From Telmatactis stephensoni (taxonomy: Eukaryota > Cnidaria > Anthozoa > Actiniaria > Isophelliidae), in NCBI GenBank assembly GCA_029948255.1, contig JALIZF010001405.1, positions 1-64,000 of the forward strand: a stretch of 64,000 nucleotides of DNA, given 5' to 3'. Both the position numbers and the translations under genes were made by a program. The notes under the pieces are model-generated. The model was given only the letters and a program-made list of their open reading frames with translations, was not told the DNA's origin and did no database searches. Positions 9,601 to 17,280 of the stretch are shown piece by piece (position 1 is the first letter of the stretch; each line of letters begins with the position of its first letter).

Positions 9601-11562
9601 AGGATCAGGGACATTGGGTCAAGATCAGGGATCAGCTCAGTTTTTTGCACCCAGGATCAGGGATCAAAAATGTCTAAAAATATGGGCTCAGGAATCAAAA
9701 TTTCTGTAAAAACCCGGGATCAGTGAGACGAAAATATACCATGTTACGAGCCTGACACAAGTTTTGTTATTTTAACTTGAAAATATTGTCAGGAAAATCA
9801 CTTTAGCCATTTTTATTGGTAATTCAATTCCTATCAAATCTTTTTCCAGGATGTTGGCCATGAGTTTGAATAACTCAATAATTCGTTCGCAAGACTCGGT
9901 GGCTGTTATCAATTCAGTGGCTGGAAACTGTCATGGGCGTTATTTGGCTTGGGAATTTGTTATGAAGCATTGGGAAATATTATATAAGAGGTAATAGCTT
10001 ACAATTGTATATTACTCTATATTGGTCTTTCGATGGAAGAGGTGGATATTAAACGGTTTCAAAATTTGGTATTTTGCCCTTGGGGCTGCTCATATTCTTC
10101 GTCTTGAGCTATCCTATTTAATAGAATTCATTCTGTAGATCCCTTACAGCATAATATTTTTACATGCCATTGTTTGTTATATCGGGTTAATGGCATTGCC
10201 AAATGTTGAAATGAAAATTACTTAACAAAAAAGCCGGTTTGTTTGAAGCGATTATTTGCAAGACAAATATGCACGATTTTTCGTCCCTAAAAATTCGCTA
10301 AAATGAACTTTTGTTTCTGGTCTTGAATTGTCTGTTAAAAACTCCCAAATAAATCGTGGTTAATCATTGTTCAAACATCTTTAGAGTGTTTATTTAAAAC
10401 AATTCTACAGTCCGAGCAAGGCGTGCTCACTTTAAATCATTTCTCACTACGTACATGCGCATTCGGCTTGAGTGATACGCTTTGCTGAAAATTCTTTTCC
10501 TATACCCAAAGTCGTGAATTTCCTCCCCTTTTCTGTACCTCTAGCCTAAAAAAGTAACACTTTCCGGTGACACATTATTTTCTTTTCTCCCTCTTATGAT
10601 TTTCATATGTACTCTTGTGTAGAAATAGAATTGAGTGCCTCGATTCTTTACAACTTTCAGATATTCTTCTGGATCCTTTGACTTCAGTCGTTTGGTCTTG
10701 AGAACCACATCGCACTTTAATACGGAGGTCATGTTTCAAGAGGTTAGAATGTGTGTGTGTTTCAGTTGATGTGATTGGATGTCCTGTCCTTAAACCACAA
10801 ATCAGACAAATCACTTGTGGGCACTGAAAACTTTAAATATTTTTATAAAATATTTGAGATATAACGCGCGCGCTGATTGGCTGGCTTCCATGTTTATATC
10901 AGAGGACAGAGACATGGCTCGCTCAAAAAACGTCGAAAATATTTTATAAAAGCAATATAAAACGATTGCTTATGTCTCTGTACTGTGATATAAACACTCT
11001 GGAAGATGTAGAGCACTTCAAAAGCAAGAGAAACACTCGGCTACGCCTCGTGTTCCTAAGCTTGCTTTTCTCTTGCTCTACCATCGTACTCATCCATCGT
11101 GTTTATATCACAGTACAGAGACATGCGCGCGCGTTTTATATTCCTTAAATATATTATAAATATTAATTCCAAAATCCATAGGTTAAAAAGTTTTTCAATG
11201 CTCGTCCCCTTGGCTCTGCCAAACGTGCAGGAGAACAAGCCTTTGAGAGCATTAAGGCAAACATAGATTGGATGAAAGTTAACAAACAAGGTGCTATCGA
11301 ATGGTTGAGGGACCACACAAACAAACAACCTAGTGCACTTGTCGAAGAAACTCTTGTTGACGAAACTCTACAAGAAATACAAGACCTGGCTCGTGAGCAA
11401 CCGTATGATAACAGACAAGAGAGAAAGTATCCAGAAGACAGACAAGATAATCCTTATGAACGCAACTACTACTACCAGCATACCCAAGAGGAGCCCAGGT
11501 ACGATAGTGACGATTATTTCCGAGATTCAAGGGAGAATGGTGACTACTATGAATATCGTTAA
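652..11562 (+). CDS. M1-family aminopeptidase, C-terminal (ERAP1-like) part, multi-exon, 5' end outside window
   Basis: Six exons join in phase: 652-725, 1093-1197, 2659-2826, 9850-9990, 10661-10742 and 11182-11562, giving 316 residues to a TAA stop. All junctions are GT-AG. The 82-bp exon at 10661 was found because the flanking phases required a length of 3n+1; its donor is the less usual GTTAGA. The protein matches the alpha-helical ERAP1-like domain of aminopeptidase N/A-type enzymes: a VPPNLRGTIYSMG stretch, then SIIRSQDSVAVINSVAGN with GRYLAWEF, then a VKKFFNARPLGSAKRAGEQ helix. This family removes N-terminal residues from peptides, usually at the cell surface. The catalytic HEXXH exons are not in the window. 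The last ~55 residues form a Tyr/Asp/Arg/Glu-rich tail beyond the usual domain end. The 2827-9849 intron contains the Maverick-like element. ANPEP, ENPEP and ERAP types cannot be separated here. Confidence 0.85.
1237..1422. mobile_element. Foldback MITE family A, copy 1
   Basis: A 186-bp element whose ends are inverted copies of each other: TGTGTAGTTCCAGAAAATAT at the left and its near-complement ending GGAACTACACA at the right. The middle is also self-complementary (ATGGAGGGAATTGGAAATTCC-type blocks). Two further copies lie at 32425-32612 and 55048-55232. All three sit in introns of predicted transcripts. No coding capacity. Confidence 0.8.
1476..1877. mobile_element. Foldback element family B, copy 1
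   Basis: A ~400-bp imperfect palindrome. The left arm (AATGGGCAGCTGGCAGGTCT, then TTGAGATTTTGAAG, GCGCCAAAGTTATGG) is mirrored on the right (ACTTTGGCGCC, AAACTTTTACTAATTTTGGTG, CACCTGCCAGCCGCCCATT). A related copy is at 12533-12851. Non-coding. Confidence 0.75.
2960..2965. repeat. Target site duplication of the Maverick-like element, left copy
   Basis: GTTCTG directly precedes the left terminus (AGTAGTATAC) and recurs immediately after the right terminus at 9151-9156. A 6-bp duplication is the known hallmark of Maverick/Polinton integration. Confidence 0.9.
2966..3595. repeat. Left terminal inverted repeat, 630 bp
   Basis: It pairs with 8680-9150 on the opposite strand. Identity is high up to the GACGAACGAAAA boundary at 3595. 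The left copy is ~160 bp longer because the right copy has internal deletions in the gene it contains. The outer 130 bp hold clustered GGTGCA motifs and two GGTGCGTCACRCAACGG blocks, possible binding sites for a recombination or replication protein. Confidence 0.9.
3193..3546 (+). CDS. Small Cys-containing protein encoded inside the left TIR, unknown function
   Basis: An ATG-to-TGA frame of 117 codons in an AAGATGA context. The protein has a Cys/His cluster near residues 20-43 (KHCCGC preceded by C20 and followed by C43), suggesting metal binding, and a charged C-terminal half ending YQAIKDTVKVIRMY. A polyadenylation signal AATAAA lies at 3646-3651, just inside unique sequence. It converges on the 274-aa gene. 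A damaged copy is at 8729-8920 in the right TIR. I do not recognise the family. Coding in an inverted repeat means the element would normally carry two copies. Confidence 0.65.
   Translation: MNPIKFMKKLFISTYAVEVCKHLHELDIKHCCGCQVKNSKVECLMLTEDETIELYFDEALRKVNVVKVIERVMDNMKPFAITIETEAELYSWTERNPALSSDMYQAIKDTVKVIRMY
3904..4728 (-). CDS. Acidic, zinc-ribbon-like Cys-rich protein of the Maverick-like element
   Basis: 274 residues, ATG to TAA on the minus strand. The N-terminus is acidic and Ser-rich (SDSTDTEYDSEHSHD), followed by a predicted globular part (residues ~40-135), a very acidic Ser/Glu linker (~136-185) and a Cys cluster at residues 187-247 (CHVC, CPRC, C, CDVC, CRCRDC) that looks able to bind two or more zinc ions. 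The tail has a basic patch (KNKKLK) that may be a nuclear signal. TATAAA-like sequences lie 35-60 bp upstream, and a minus-strand AATAAA (TTTATT at 3837-3842) lies downstream. It follows the 108-aa gene with a 56-bp gap. No family recognised; a DNA-binding or transcription role is conceivable but unproven. Confidence 0.7.
   Translation of the reverse strand: MKRARSDSTDTEYDSEHSHDGSIHSEQDLWDKEDIDQVLQDLSQSIPEDKALAFLHTLTASKRILYWNSHGEMMYHERRIPVTSMAELIEYAMLPLNLDVKVPRGLKTFTQGLSEIGVDKKLIRNKKLLADLVARQPEEDETDSETSDEISERESSESDGESVSGSLESEESSEPEISESEDEPRECHVCRDFVKFYSIPVVECPRCLWREAYYCRDNQYIECDVCTYIFPVDAQTTKVKFCRCRDCNAVHQQSVKNKKLKLVDDDHEEGQESS
4785..5111 (-). CDS. Small basic protein with hydrophobic C-terminus, resembling a core-protein-like ORF of Maverick-type viruses
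   Basis: 108 residues, ATG start at 5111. The N-terminal half contains a cysteine-bearing segment and the C-terminal half has Lys/Arg-rich helices, ending in a hydrophobic stretch (MSPLMSALSLFLL). Small basic proteins with a hydrophobic end recur beside ATPase genes in virus-like animal elements and have been likened to adenovirus core proteins. That link is an inference from general layout, not an alignment. It is transcribed away from the satellite and upstream of the 274-aa gene, so the two might share a promoter. Confidence 0.6.
   Translation of the reverse strand: MSHLLRENFGYLCHLTNCSPNQRKVLLVTASPEQVHAICEVCMNLSKGLVPIKDAQKERLREHVDDIRELANPSVPFKTKKQILAQRGDGFVSDVMSPLMSALSLFLL
5225..5905. repeat. 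Short-unit satellite (TCTAA / CTAGAATCTA repeats) between divergent genes
   Basis: About 680 bp of degenerate tandem sequence. The left half is built from AGAATCTACACTAG-type units (ACTAGAATCTACACTAGCT); the right half from runs of AATCTAATCTAATCTAATGTAG. It separates the two divergently transcribed gene sets and so occupies the likely promoter or origin region. No reading frame of note. Confidence 0.9.
5972..7453 (+). CDS. A32/FtsK-HerA-type packaging ATPase with N-terminal C2H2 zinc finger
   Basis: 493 codons from the first ATG; the frame stays open to a TTG at 5945, which is not a likely animal start. Residues 5-23 form a C2H2 finger (CPIC, then HLSRTH). Walker A GMTGSGKT is at about 74-81, Walker B LMVIDD at about 146-151 with the second acidic residue as catalytic candidate, and a sensor-like Q in FLLQN near 182. 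The order and spacing match the poxvirus A32-like/FtsK-HerA ATPases that pump DNA into capsids in Mavericks and large DNA viruses. Residues ~340-493 are a Pro/Ser/Thr-rich tail. AATAAA at 7498-7503 follows the stop. The frame has no lesion and is more GC-rich than the host flanks. Confidence 0.9.
   Translation: MVRMCPICGKPQQNLHTHLSRTHKLDNSQRQYWLGQEKCTKGGQRFTPYPQAKPVETKCDRFQLLHPFTALVSGMTGSGKTVWVQNLLEHANQVIQPPPQRIVWSYSQWQPAYDRMLKTVTGIQFVKGIPHDLNEDWYFDPEINNLMVIDDQMTETSNDKRILNLFTKGSHHRNLSVVFLLQNVYFQGEIMRTLSLNAAYLVLFKNPRDKLQMMTLGKQMYPGKTDQFLQKYEAAVQRPYGYLFVDLKPNTPEGCRLLTNVLPNDAHPSQTRGQTDAVKTIANFFERQGYLQSPQLKAMQELEEQMDAILKDPTLPSEVKIKEYGPLFNRYLALQQQLSNTGPTIPRQEPISTVSTLVDQSQPPANVTTPKNVSPTSMTSDSDVGMATPKTPSFLERLTSKVRTPFKSSVPQGREEIPSTPLKVDQPSTSTPITLSSVEFPPTPPSSKEKPQADPRWIRYQDEHKYRGQVFQPPRRSQRIRAMIQSIPGWEKL
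7671..8483 (-). CDS. Cys/Trp-rich protein of the Maverick-like element, unknown function
   Basis: 270 residues, ATG at 8483. Residues ~120-185 are rich in Cys, Trp, Tyr and His (CAPIYCHG, EECPQNPQC, NCDWCGWHN, CLKC), a pattern expected of a zinc-binding or disulphide-rich module. The remainder is mostly helical and charged, and the end is Cys-rich again (CQPFCC). A TATAAAT element lies on the minus strand about 45 bp upstream (near 8527), and a minus-strand AATAAA (7634-7639) lies ~35 bp downstream. It converges on the ATPase. No capsid, protease or polymerase signature could be seen, and I do not recognise it. Confidence 0.7.
   Translation of the reverse strand: MSSDKNTTAWAIAVSTIPILGDLHGEQRCWKKGESPVPEYLYFDVLLQANEEHTENPIIHQVAYQIRRRVEWILQQRNYRKSPDISDILSHLCSPQFFDWMAKCFWDGKDEVDENISFGCAPIYCHGVQDKADWLEECPQNPQCIDRSVGDYCSYGYYNCDWCGWHNSQICLKCFDRLVNNHPPPPESLQEEVRRIHELIEQGEINMTLYLPELAKRAALGHQKSCEQGDRLFIMKYGHHPELPAWESFDVKKLEFPEKYTCQPFCCPSN
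8680..9150. repeat. Right terminal inverted repeat, 471 bp
   Basis: Reverse complement of 2966-3595 with about 160 bp missing internally. It ends GTATACTACT, followed at 9151 by GTTCTG. Confidence 0.9.
8729..8920 (-). pseudogene. Broken TIR copy of the 117-aa gene
   Basis: It aligns with the left copy from the ATG (8918-8920) to the TGA (8729-8731) but is 192 bp instead of 354 bp. Several internal segments are gone, including the Cys/His cluster, and the total loss is a multiple of three. In addition, a tryptophan codon of the left copy (TGG) is TAG here, which stops the frame after 37 codons. The right copy is therefore not expected to make the protein. Confidence 0.85.
9151..9156. repeat. 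Target site duplication of the Maverick-like element, right copy
   Basis: GTTCTG immediately outside the right terminus, identical to 2960-2965. Confidence 0.9.
9500..9754. mobile_element. Foldback element with GGATCA minisatellite core
   Basis: Perfect 21-bp inverted ends (CAGGCTCGTAACATGGTATAT and its complement) enclose repeated GGGATCAGGGATCA-type units. The hexamer ACACAA lies directly outside both ends (9494-9499 and 9755-9760), fitting a target duplication. Inserted in the same aminopeptidase intron as the Maverick. Confidence 0.75.
10836..11163. mobile_element. Foldback element in the last aminopeptidase intron
   Basis: Outer arms (ATAAAATATTTGAGATATAA with GCGCGCGC, mirrored near 11125-11160) enclose inner arms TGTCTCTGTACTGTGATATA (from 10974) and the complement ending 11123. 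It lies between the exons at 10661 and 11182. Non-coding. Confidence 0.6.
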
Positions 11563-12080
11563 CGAGGGGATTTAAACCACAGGAAGCCCAATTAACTGAT
11601 TTAAACATAATTATGCAAGCTCCAGTTTAAATTATGCCATGGTGTATCACTTTACATTGAATACCTGATATGTCAGTCAGTGATCCCTATATAAACTATT
11701 CTTAATTTATTTATCAATTGAGTTCATTGGACTTCTTGTGGTACACAAATTAAAGTAAACGTGCGTATATGCCTGGTTTTCACATCGACGAAAGCAGTCA
11801 GCAGCAGCAAAATACACAAACTTAGTGTTACATTTCTCACCTGTGAGTGACTAGTGAGTCTGTATATAGCTTCCGTCTGTCATGAAGGCCAGGCTTAACG
11901 ATGTACTTGTTAGTTTTGGTCCGCTTTTTACCTTAATAATATCATATTAATATAAATACTTCTACCAATGCTTAAACAAATTTTACAGGGTTTTTTTATT
12001 TAAAAGGGATTACAAATTCTAATTCCGATATTAAATTATAATAATCTGGTGCACATTAACTACAAATTGTCACTTCATTG
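11563..12080. other. 3' flank of the aminopeptidase gene
   Basis: AT-rich 3' UTR and intergenic sequence. ATTAAA near 11747 is a plausible polyadenylation signal. No other feature recognised. Confidence 0.4.
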
Positions 12081-12241
12081 CAGTGGCGGATCCAGGATTT
12101 TGTCAAGGGGGGTTCCGTTTCTTAAACCCAGCTGTGTATAATACTCTATTCTTTGGTCGATGTTTGACAAAATAATGGCTTAAAACCTCAGTAAAAGGGG
12201 GGGTTCCGTGGACCCCTTCGACCCCCCTGGATCCGCCACTG
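12081..12241. mobile_element. hAT-type MITE (CAGTGGCGGATCCAGG ends)
   Basis: A 161-bp element with perfect inverted ends CAGTGGCGGATCCAGG and CCTGGATCCGCCACTG and GGGGGGTTCCG blocks inside each end. This terminus is widespread in animal non-autonomous hAT elements. A clean 8-bp duplication was not visible. Confidence 0.75.
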
Positions 12242-12532
12242 AATTGTAGTGTAAGATACACCTCTAGTGTGTATTTTTTGTTGTTTTGCTTCAAAAAGGG
12301 TTTAAATATCTGTCCACCTTTTTTCATTTCATGCTGGTCAGGTTTAACATAGACACCCTGGAGGTGTTCTCAAATCTAAACCAATCAGCATTCAGTCAGT
12401 CAATATTTACTCATTTCTAGTCAAATCCCAAGATACGTGCCTGTTGATCAATAGAGAGTGTTTCTCATTTGCCTGTGGAACTCTTGGGCTGAAATTTAAG
12501 TACATTTTGTCCTCTTCTGTGGGTTATAGGAG

Positions 12533-12851
12533 AATGGCCTTTTGGCAGGTCTTTCGTGACAAACAAAAATGTAATATTTGAAAAGAACACACCAAAATTA
12601 GTAAAAGTTGAGATTTTGAAGCAGTTTCGATAAATGGCGCCAAAATTATCGATGGCCGAAGTTGGTTCACCAATGAACGTTTCTATACAAATAAAGCAAA
12701 CTTCAGCCGCCCATAACTTTGGCGCTATTCATCGAAACTACTTCAAAATCTCAACTTTTACTAATTTTGGTGTTTTCTTTTCAAATGTTATATTTTTGTT
12801 TTTGGTGGATTAAAATTTAAAATGTCACGCAAGACCTGCCAAAAGGCCATT
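12533..12851. mobile_element. Foldback element family B, copy 2
   Basis: Same design as 1476-1877: AATGGCCTTTTGGCAGGTCT at the left mirrored by GACCTGCCAAAAGGCCATT at the right, with shared TTGAGATTTTGAAG and ACTTTGGCGCTATTCATCG blocks. Confidence 0.75.
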
Positions 12852-14001
12852 GGAGCATGGTTTCCTTCAAAAACCAGAGTCTCACATAGTTTTATTGGGG
12901 TTTTACTGGGGTGGTGTCATTATCTAATACATGTATCCACTGGATCAGCATTTATGATCTTGATTTGACTAGGAGTCAGTTTGAATTGTAGAAAAAATGA
13001 TAAATTTTGGAAAATGAGAGTTGTTAGCATGGGGAATTACAGAACTAGAATGTGTACAAATCGTAAGGAGTGCCACGTTAGCCTGGTTTGCAGAGTCAAA
13101 TTTTCTACGCTCGAACGAAAATCTTGCCAAAATTTCTTTGGCGAGATTTCCGAGCGTGGTGAAAATTGAGTCTACAAAACAAGCTAATGCCACCATATGC
13201 CTTGAGATTCTATACTGCTTGATATAATAATGCTTACACGTCATTTGAATCAGAGAATTTCTCTTCCCTTCCCTTGTTTCATTCTCATTTTGTATTCGTT
13301 CATCCATTTTCGGGTGAGGGAGTACTTTCCGAACATTTGGGTGGAGTTGTATGTTCCCCTTGATGTAACTCTTTCCCTATTTTATGCCAGAAATAGTTTT
13401 TCTTCCTGCTTATTTAACAAATACTCAAAAATCAAGCAGAAAAATATCAAGGACATCACGGGTTTAAACGCAACACAATTTTAAAGCAATCGTTATTGAT
13501 TGCTAATACGTACAAAAAATCTGAAGGAAAAATAAGCTCATTGGTATCATGCACAAATATACATTTATCTATTACTAAGCACAATGGTAAAAATTATATG
13601 ATAAAGTAAAATTCACAATTCCTATTTATTTAATAAGTTAAAAACGGAGCCCTCGAATGACGTCGCTGAGAACGAAAAGAACTTTTACAAAAAATAACTT
13701 ATTACGTCCTATTGCATTATCCAAAATAATATGCTATTATCCCTTACCTTCAAGTAGAAATATGAAAAAAACTTCATGCTTGTTTTATTTTTGTATGACG
13801 CTCAAGAACTTTCTCTATAAATCTTTGTCGTCTCAGCGTCTGTTTCGCTTAGTTTGAAATTTGACATTTCTTAAGGGTTCCAGAGGGAGATTTTTTTCTC
13901 ACAAAGGGCTCGCTTTGCCTTTGCATGGCGGAAAATACGGTCCTTTCGGAACTCAAGGTATAAAAATGGTTGTATTTCCCATTGACCTTCGCGCAATTAC
14001 G
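12852..14001. other. Intergenic, nothing recognised
   Basis: AT-rich sequence. Short open frames have no family resemblance or consistent splice context. I see no RNA gene or repeat of note. Confidence 0.3.
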
Positions 14002-14219
14002 CAATAGTTCCCTTCACAGTTCTCTGTGCCATCTTGAAAGGTAGCCATGCCTTTGCATCGAATCGAGACGAACGGTGAGCTTGCCTTGATAGAGACCTGA
14101 GAATTGTCCTAGGTGTTAAAAAAGGTATCTATCATTGCACGCTCACCGTTCGTCTCGCTTCGATGCAACGGCACGGCTTCCTTTCAAGATGGAGCAGGGA
14201 ACTGTGAAGGGGACTATTG
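14002..14219. mobile_element. Foldback MITE
   Basis: Arms of about 78 bp (14002-14079 and 14142-14219) pair across a ~60-bp spacer. Each holds CATCTTGAAAGG and GCATCGAA-CGAGACGAACGGTGAGC in opposite orientation. Confidence 0.75.
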
Positions 14220-14498
14220 TTTACCATACTATTTAGCTGGAAGACTCAAGTTAGCTGCACTGGAGTTCGTAAAGGAGTTGGGAAAATTTACAGCCGTTTT
14301 TCTAAACAGCGATTACTCAGAAGTACTGAACGAGTATTAAATGAAATAGAAAAATATTTATTGTAATGGGATTATGTGATGCAAAGTCAACTTTATTTTT
14401 TGAATTCAAATGTATTAGGGAAGGTTAAGACACGAAACTGTACTCAGCCATTTTTCAACGTCCATTCTCGTATCCAGTCCCAATAGACTTTTCACCTA

Positions 14499-14593
14499 GT
14501 CTCCCTTGCGGTCGCTACCAGTGTCGTCACGCAACGCTTTCTGCTTAGGGGAGAAAGCGTTGCGTGACGACACTGGTAGCGGCTGCGAGGGAC
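14499..14593. mobile_element. Short foldback, CGTCACGCAACGCT family, copy 1
   Basis: Near-perfect palindrome: GCTACCAGTGTCGTCACGCA with CGCTTTCT, a ~9-nt loop, then its complement. Same core as the hairpin at 45634-45747. Confidence 0.8.
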
Positions 14594-15337
14594 ACAACTC
14601 TTCACCCTGCATATGACATACGGTCTTTAACATGTTGTAGTTCGATATTTTCCACTTAATCGGTTTTTAAGGGTTAGGTTAGAATTGGTAGCTATTTGAG
14701 GTAGCTTTTGAGGATTAAATTGAAAGTAAATTGAAAGAATTGCATGTGGATAGAAAAAACATTCTTTGAGAATTTCAACCAGTGGATAATTTCAGACTAC
14801 AACATATCTTGTGACCAAGCTCTCCCCACTTGACTATTTCTCTACTTCGTATAGTGTCTTAACCAAAGAACAGTTTTCGTATGAGTGTGAAACGCGCCGT
14901 GCCGTGCCGTGACAGTTCGGTGTCTATAAAACATTCGAAATTCCTGCTGTGACTGTGCCATGCCTTGACGGTGCTGTTGTCACAGTCATACGAAAACTGT
15001 TGTATCACAATCTTGTATAGTCGCGTCATTTAGTCGCCAATACGGCACTAATGGGTTTTAAATAATTCTTAAACAGGGAAAAATAAACCATGACAAAAGC
15101 TATTGTTTTGCGGTGGTTTTCTTTTTTTAAAGCCAAAAGCAAATATCCTTTAAAAAGTGGGAGGGTGAGGGTTTATCAGTAACAGAGAGCAGACAAAAGC
15201 AAATTAGAAGCGAGGAATTTCCAAATATATATAAATATTGCCTCAATTTGTGATTTTCGCAAAAGTGGATTTGGTAATCAATTAGGCGACGGAAATATTT
15301 TCGAAAAAGAAATAGACTGAAGAGTGCGTAGTGGAGT
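14594..15337. other. Intergenic, nothing firm
   Basis: A small inverted repeat occurs around 14874-15000 (ACAGTTTTCGTATGA ... TCATACGAAAACTGT) with GTGCCGTGCC tandem copies inside the left side, probably another MITE. No gene seen. Confidence 0.4.
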
Positions 15338-15470
15338 AAAGGCTCGTTTACATGAAGGCGAGTTGTCCCCGGTAGCAGGGATAACCCTTGTTTTCTCTTC
15401 CCTGGGGGACACAAAACAAAAGCGTTATCCCTGCTACCAGGGACAACTCGCCTTCATTTGAACGGGCCCT
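15338..15470. mobile_element. Foldback MITE family D, copy 1
   Basis: Arms AAGGCGAGTTGTCCC and GGTAGCAGGGATAAC are mirrored as GTTATCCCTGCTACC and GGGACAACTCGCCTT around a TTCCCTGGGGGACACAAA loop. A diverged copy with the same loop lies at 35783-35905. Confidence 0.75.
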
Positions 15471-16760
15471 AAAACGCGACCAAGCTACAAGTAGCAACGA
15501 AGATCTAGAATCGATACAAGGTATATGACGAAATTCCAAATCAAATGTTTATTCATAAAACCCATATACACACACTGTACATTCTATAATAGAATTGCGT
15601 ATGAGACCTAATTGTATTTCATTAATGAAAAATCGTTAAAGTTTTTGTAATCACTACAAAAATCCATCTCTGTAATTTGCATGAGGGAAAGGAGTTCTTC
15701 AGACCTCCAACCGTACATGTATTTATGCTTCTTACTATTTCTGCGCATATTAAGTTTGAATGGTGCAGCTTGTATAGCGTCGTTTTCTTTTGCGAAAACA
15801 AGTCTATTCTTACTTCATCCATTCATATTAGCCCCCGTGATTGGTCCTTGGAGATCGAGGGGGGAGGGGAAGGGTTAGGAAAGTCCCCCTTCTCCTTCCA
15901 TACCCTTCAATCTTGCCCAGGGCTGGCCACGCAGGCTAATTCAAAATTTATATGTGCAAACAAGTCAAAATTCATGTGCAAACGAGTCGAGTCGTTTGCG
16001 CGTCGCGGCGTAGGTAGTACCATGTGGAAGCTGGAATATTTGGCTTCCAAGAGACATTTTGCTTCCGCGACGCGGTACATTTCTCCACTTGCGCATATAC
16101 CCAAGGAAACGATATTGTGAATTGTATCAGGAGAGTTTAATCAGGAGACACTCGCGTCACGTGATGTGACCGAAAAGCCACTTGCCGAATAATTCGTTGA
16201 CCGAAAAATTTATCCAGGCGCGCGCGGAGTCTCCTCCTGTTTATGCTCTTCCCGACCCGCGGGTTAGGTTGTTCGAAAGCGGGTTAGCGCCACACGCGTG
16301 CAAAACAACTGCGCATGCGTAAATTTTCCAAAGCAAAATTGCACAGAAAATCAAACCTAATAGCATTGTATGTCAAAACTGTTCCCGAGTGTATTTACTA
16401 ATTTTACAAAACGTGATCATCGTGAAACCCTATAAACCTGGGATAAATCAGGTATATATTTTAAATACAAAAATTGTACAGCTTGGGCTCCCTGAGGTTT
16501 ACCGAATGAATCTATGGAAATATTCCTTAGCTTTCACACTGTTTTTCTCAGAGTATAAGAAAAACTGAGAGTGAAAACTAAAGGCAGTTGAGGCATACAA
16601 AGTGCTGCGAAGTCCACCAAAGATGAACGTTTGACACTTAAAGGATTCCTTTACTTTCGTTTGAACGTTTTGCACACGTGTGGGTTAGCACAAACCCTGG
16701 GTTAAATCAATGGTAACTCTGAGTTACGACTAACGCGCTTTCGATAAAACTGAGCCCTAG
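15471..16760. other. Intergenic, nothing recognised
   Basis: Mixed-composition sequence with a CpG-rich patch near 16180-16320. The open frame at 15677-16120 has no recognisable domain. No splice-consistent gene seen. Confidence 0.3.
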
Positions 16761-17268
16761 TTGTATATAGCTATTTCGAAAAAGGTTGACGAGGCGAATG
16801 GCGAATAGCAATTGCACGACCGAAAGAAAATTTGGGGGAACAAGAATTGCTTCATTTTCATTACAGCGAAAATCGTTGCATCGCGACCTCCAACGTCGGT
16901 AAGATTTTGGTCTTTTCTGATCCGTCCATCATTCTTGGGGGCGGAGCTTTCACGAACTCGTTCAGTGATTGGTTGATTTGAAAGAAGCTCCGCCCCCAAA
17001 CTGATTGACGGCTCAGAAAAACCCAAATTCAAAACAAAATTTGTAATTTGCTGGTCGCGATGCAACGATTTTGGCTGTAATTAAATACACAAGCAATGCC
17101 GGTATCATGCAGTTAAGACCTTATTGGACAAAGTGGTCGATAGGCGATTCATATCTCCCGCCGACCGAATAGCGATCTAATAGCGTGACCACAGTCCCTT
17201 TCGGTCGTGCATGCAGTTACCAATCGCCATTCGCCCCGTCAACCTTTTTGAAATAGCTATATATACAA
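16761..17268. mobile_element. Inverted-repeat element carrying a nested MITE
   Basis: Ends TTGTATATAGCTATTTCGAA with AAGGTTGACGAGGCGAATGG are mirrored at the right (CGCCATTCGCC, CAACCTTTTTGAAATAGCTA). A second element, 16861-17080, sits inside. Confidence 0.7.
16861..17080. mobile_element. Nested MITE family E, copy 1 (220 bp)
   Basis: Begins TTACAGCGAAAATCGTTGCA and ends TGCAACGATTTTGGCTGTAA. The other copy at 31946-32165 is also exactly 220 bp and closely similar throughout (GTAAGATTTTGGTCTTTTCT; CAGTGATTGGTTGATTTGAA). Confidence 0.85.
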
Positions 17269-17280
17269 TTCACAAGGTCT

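Noticed and set aside
15338..15470. Homing-endonuclease-like site (AGGGATAAC)
   Set aside because: Only a partial match, explained as part of the MITE arm.
15677..16120. 147-codon plus-strand frame
   Set aside because: No domain, no supporting splice signals, and other frames are open nearby; likely chance.
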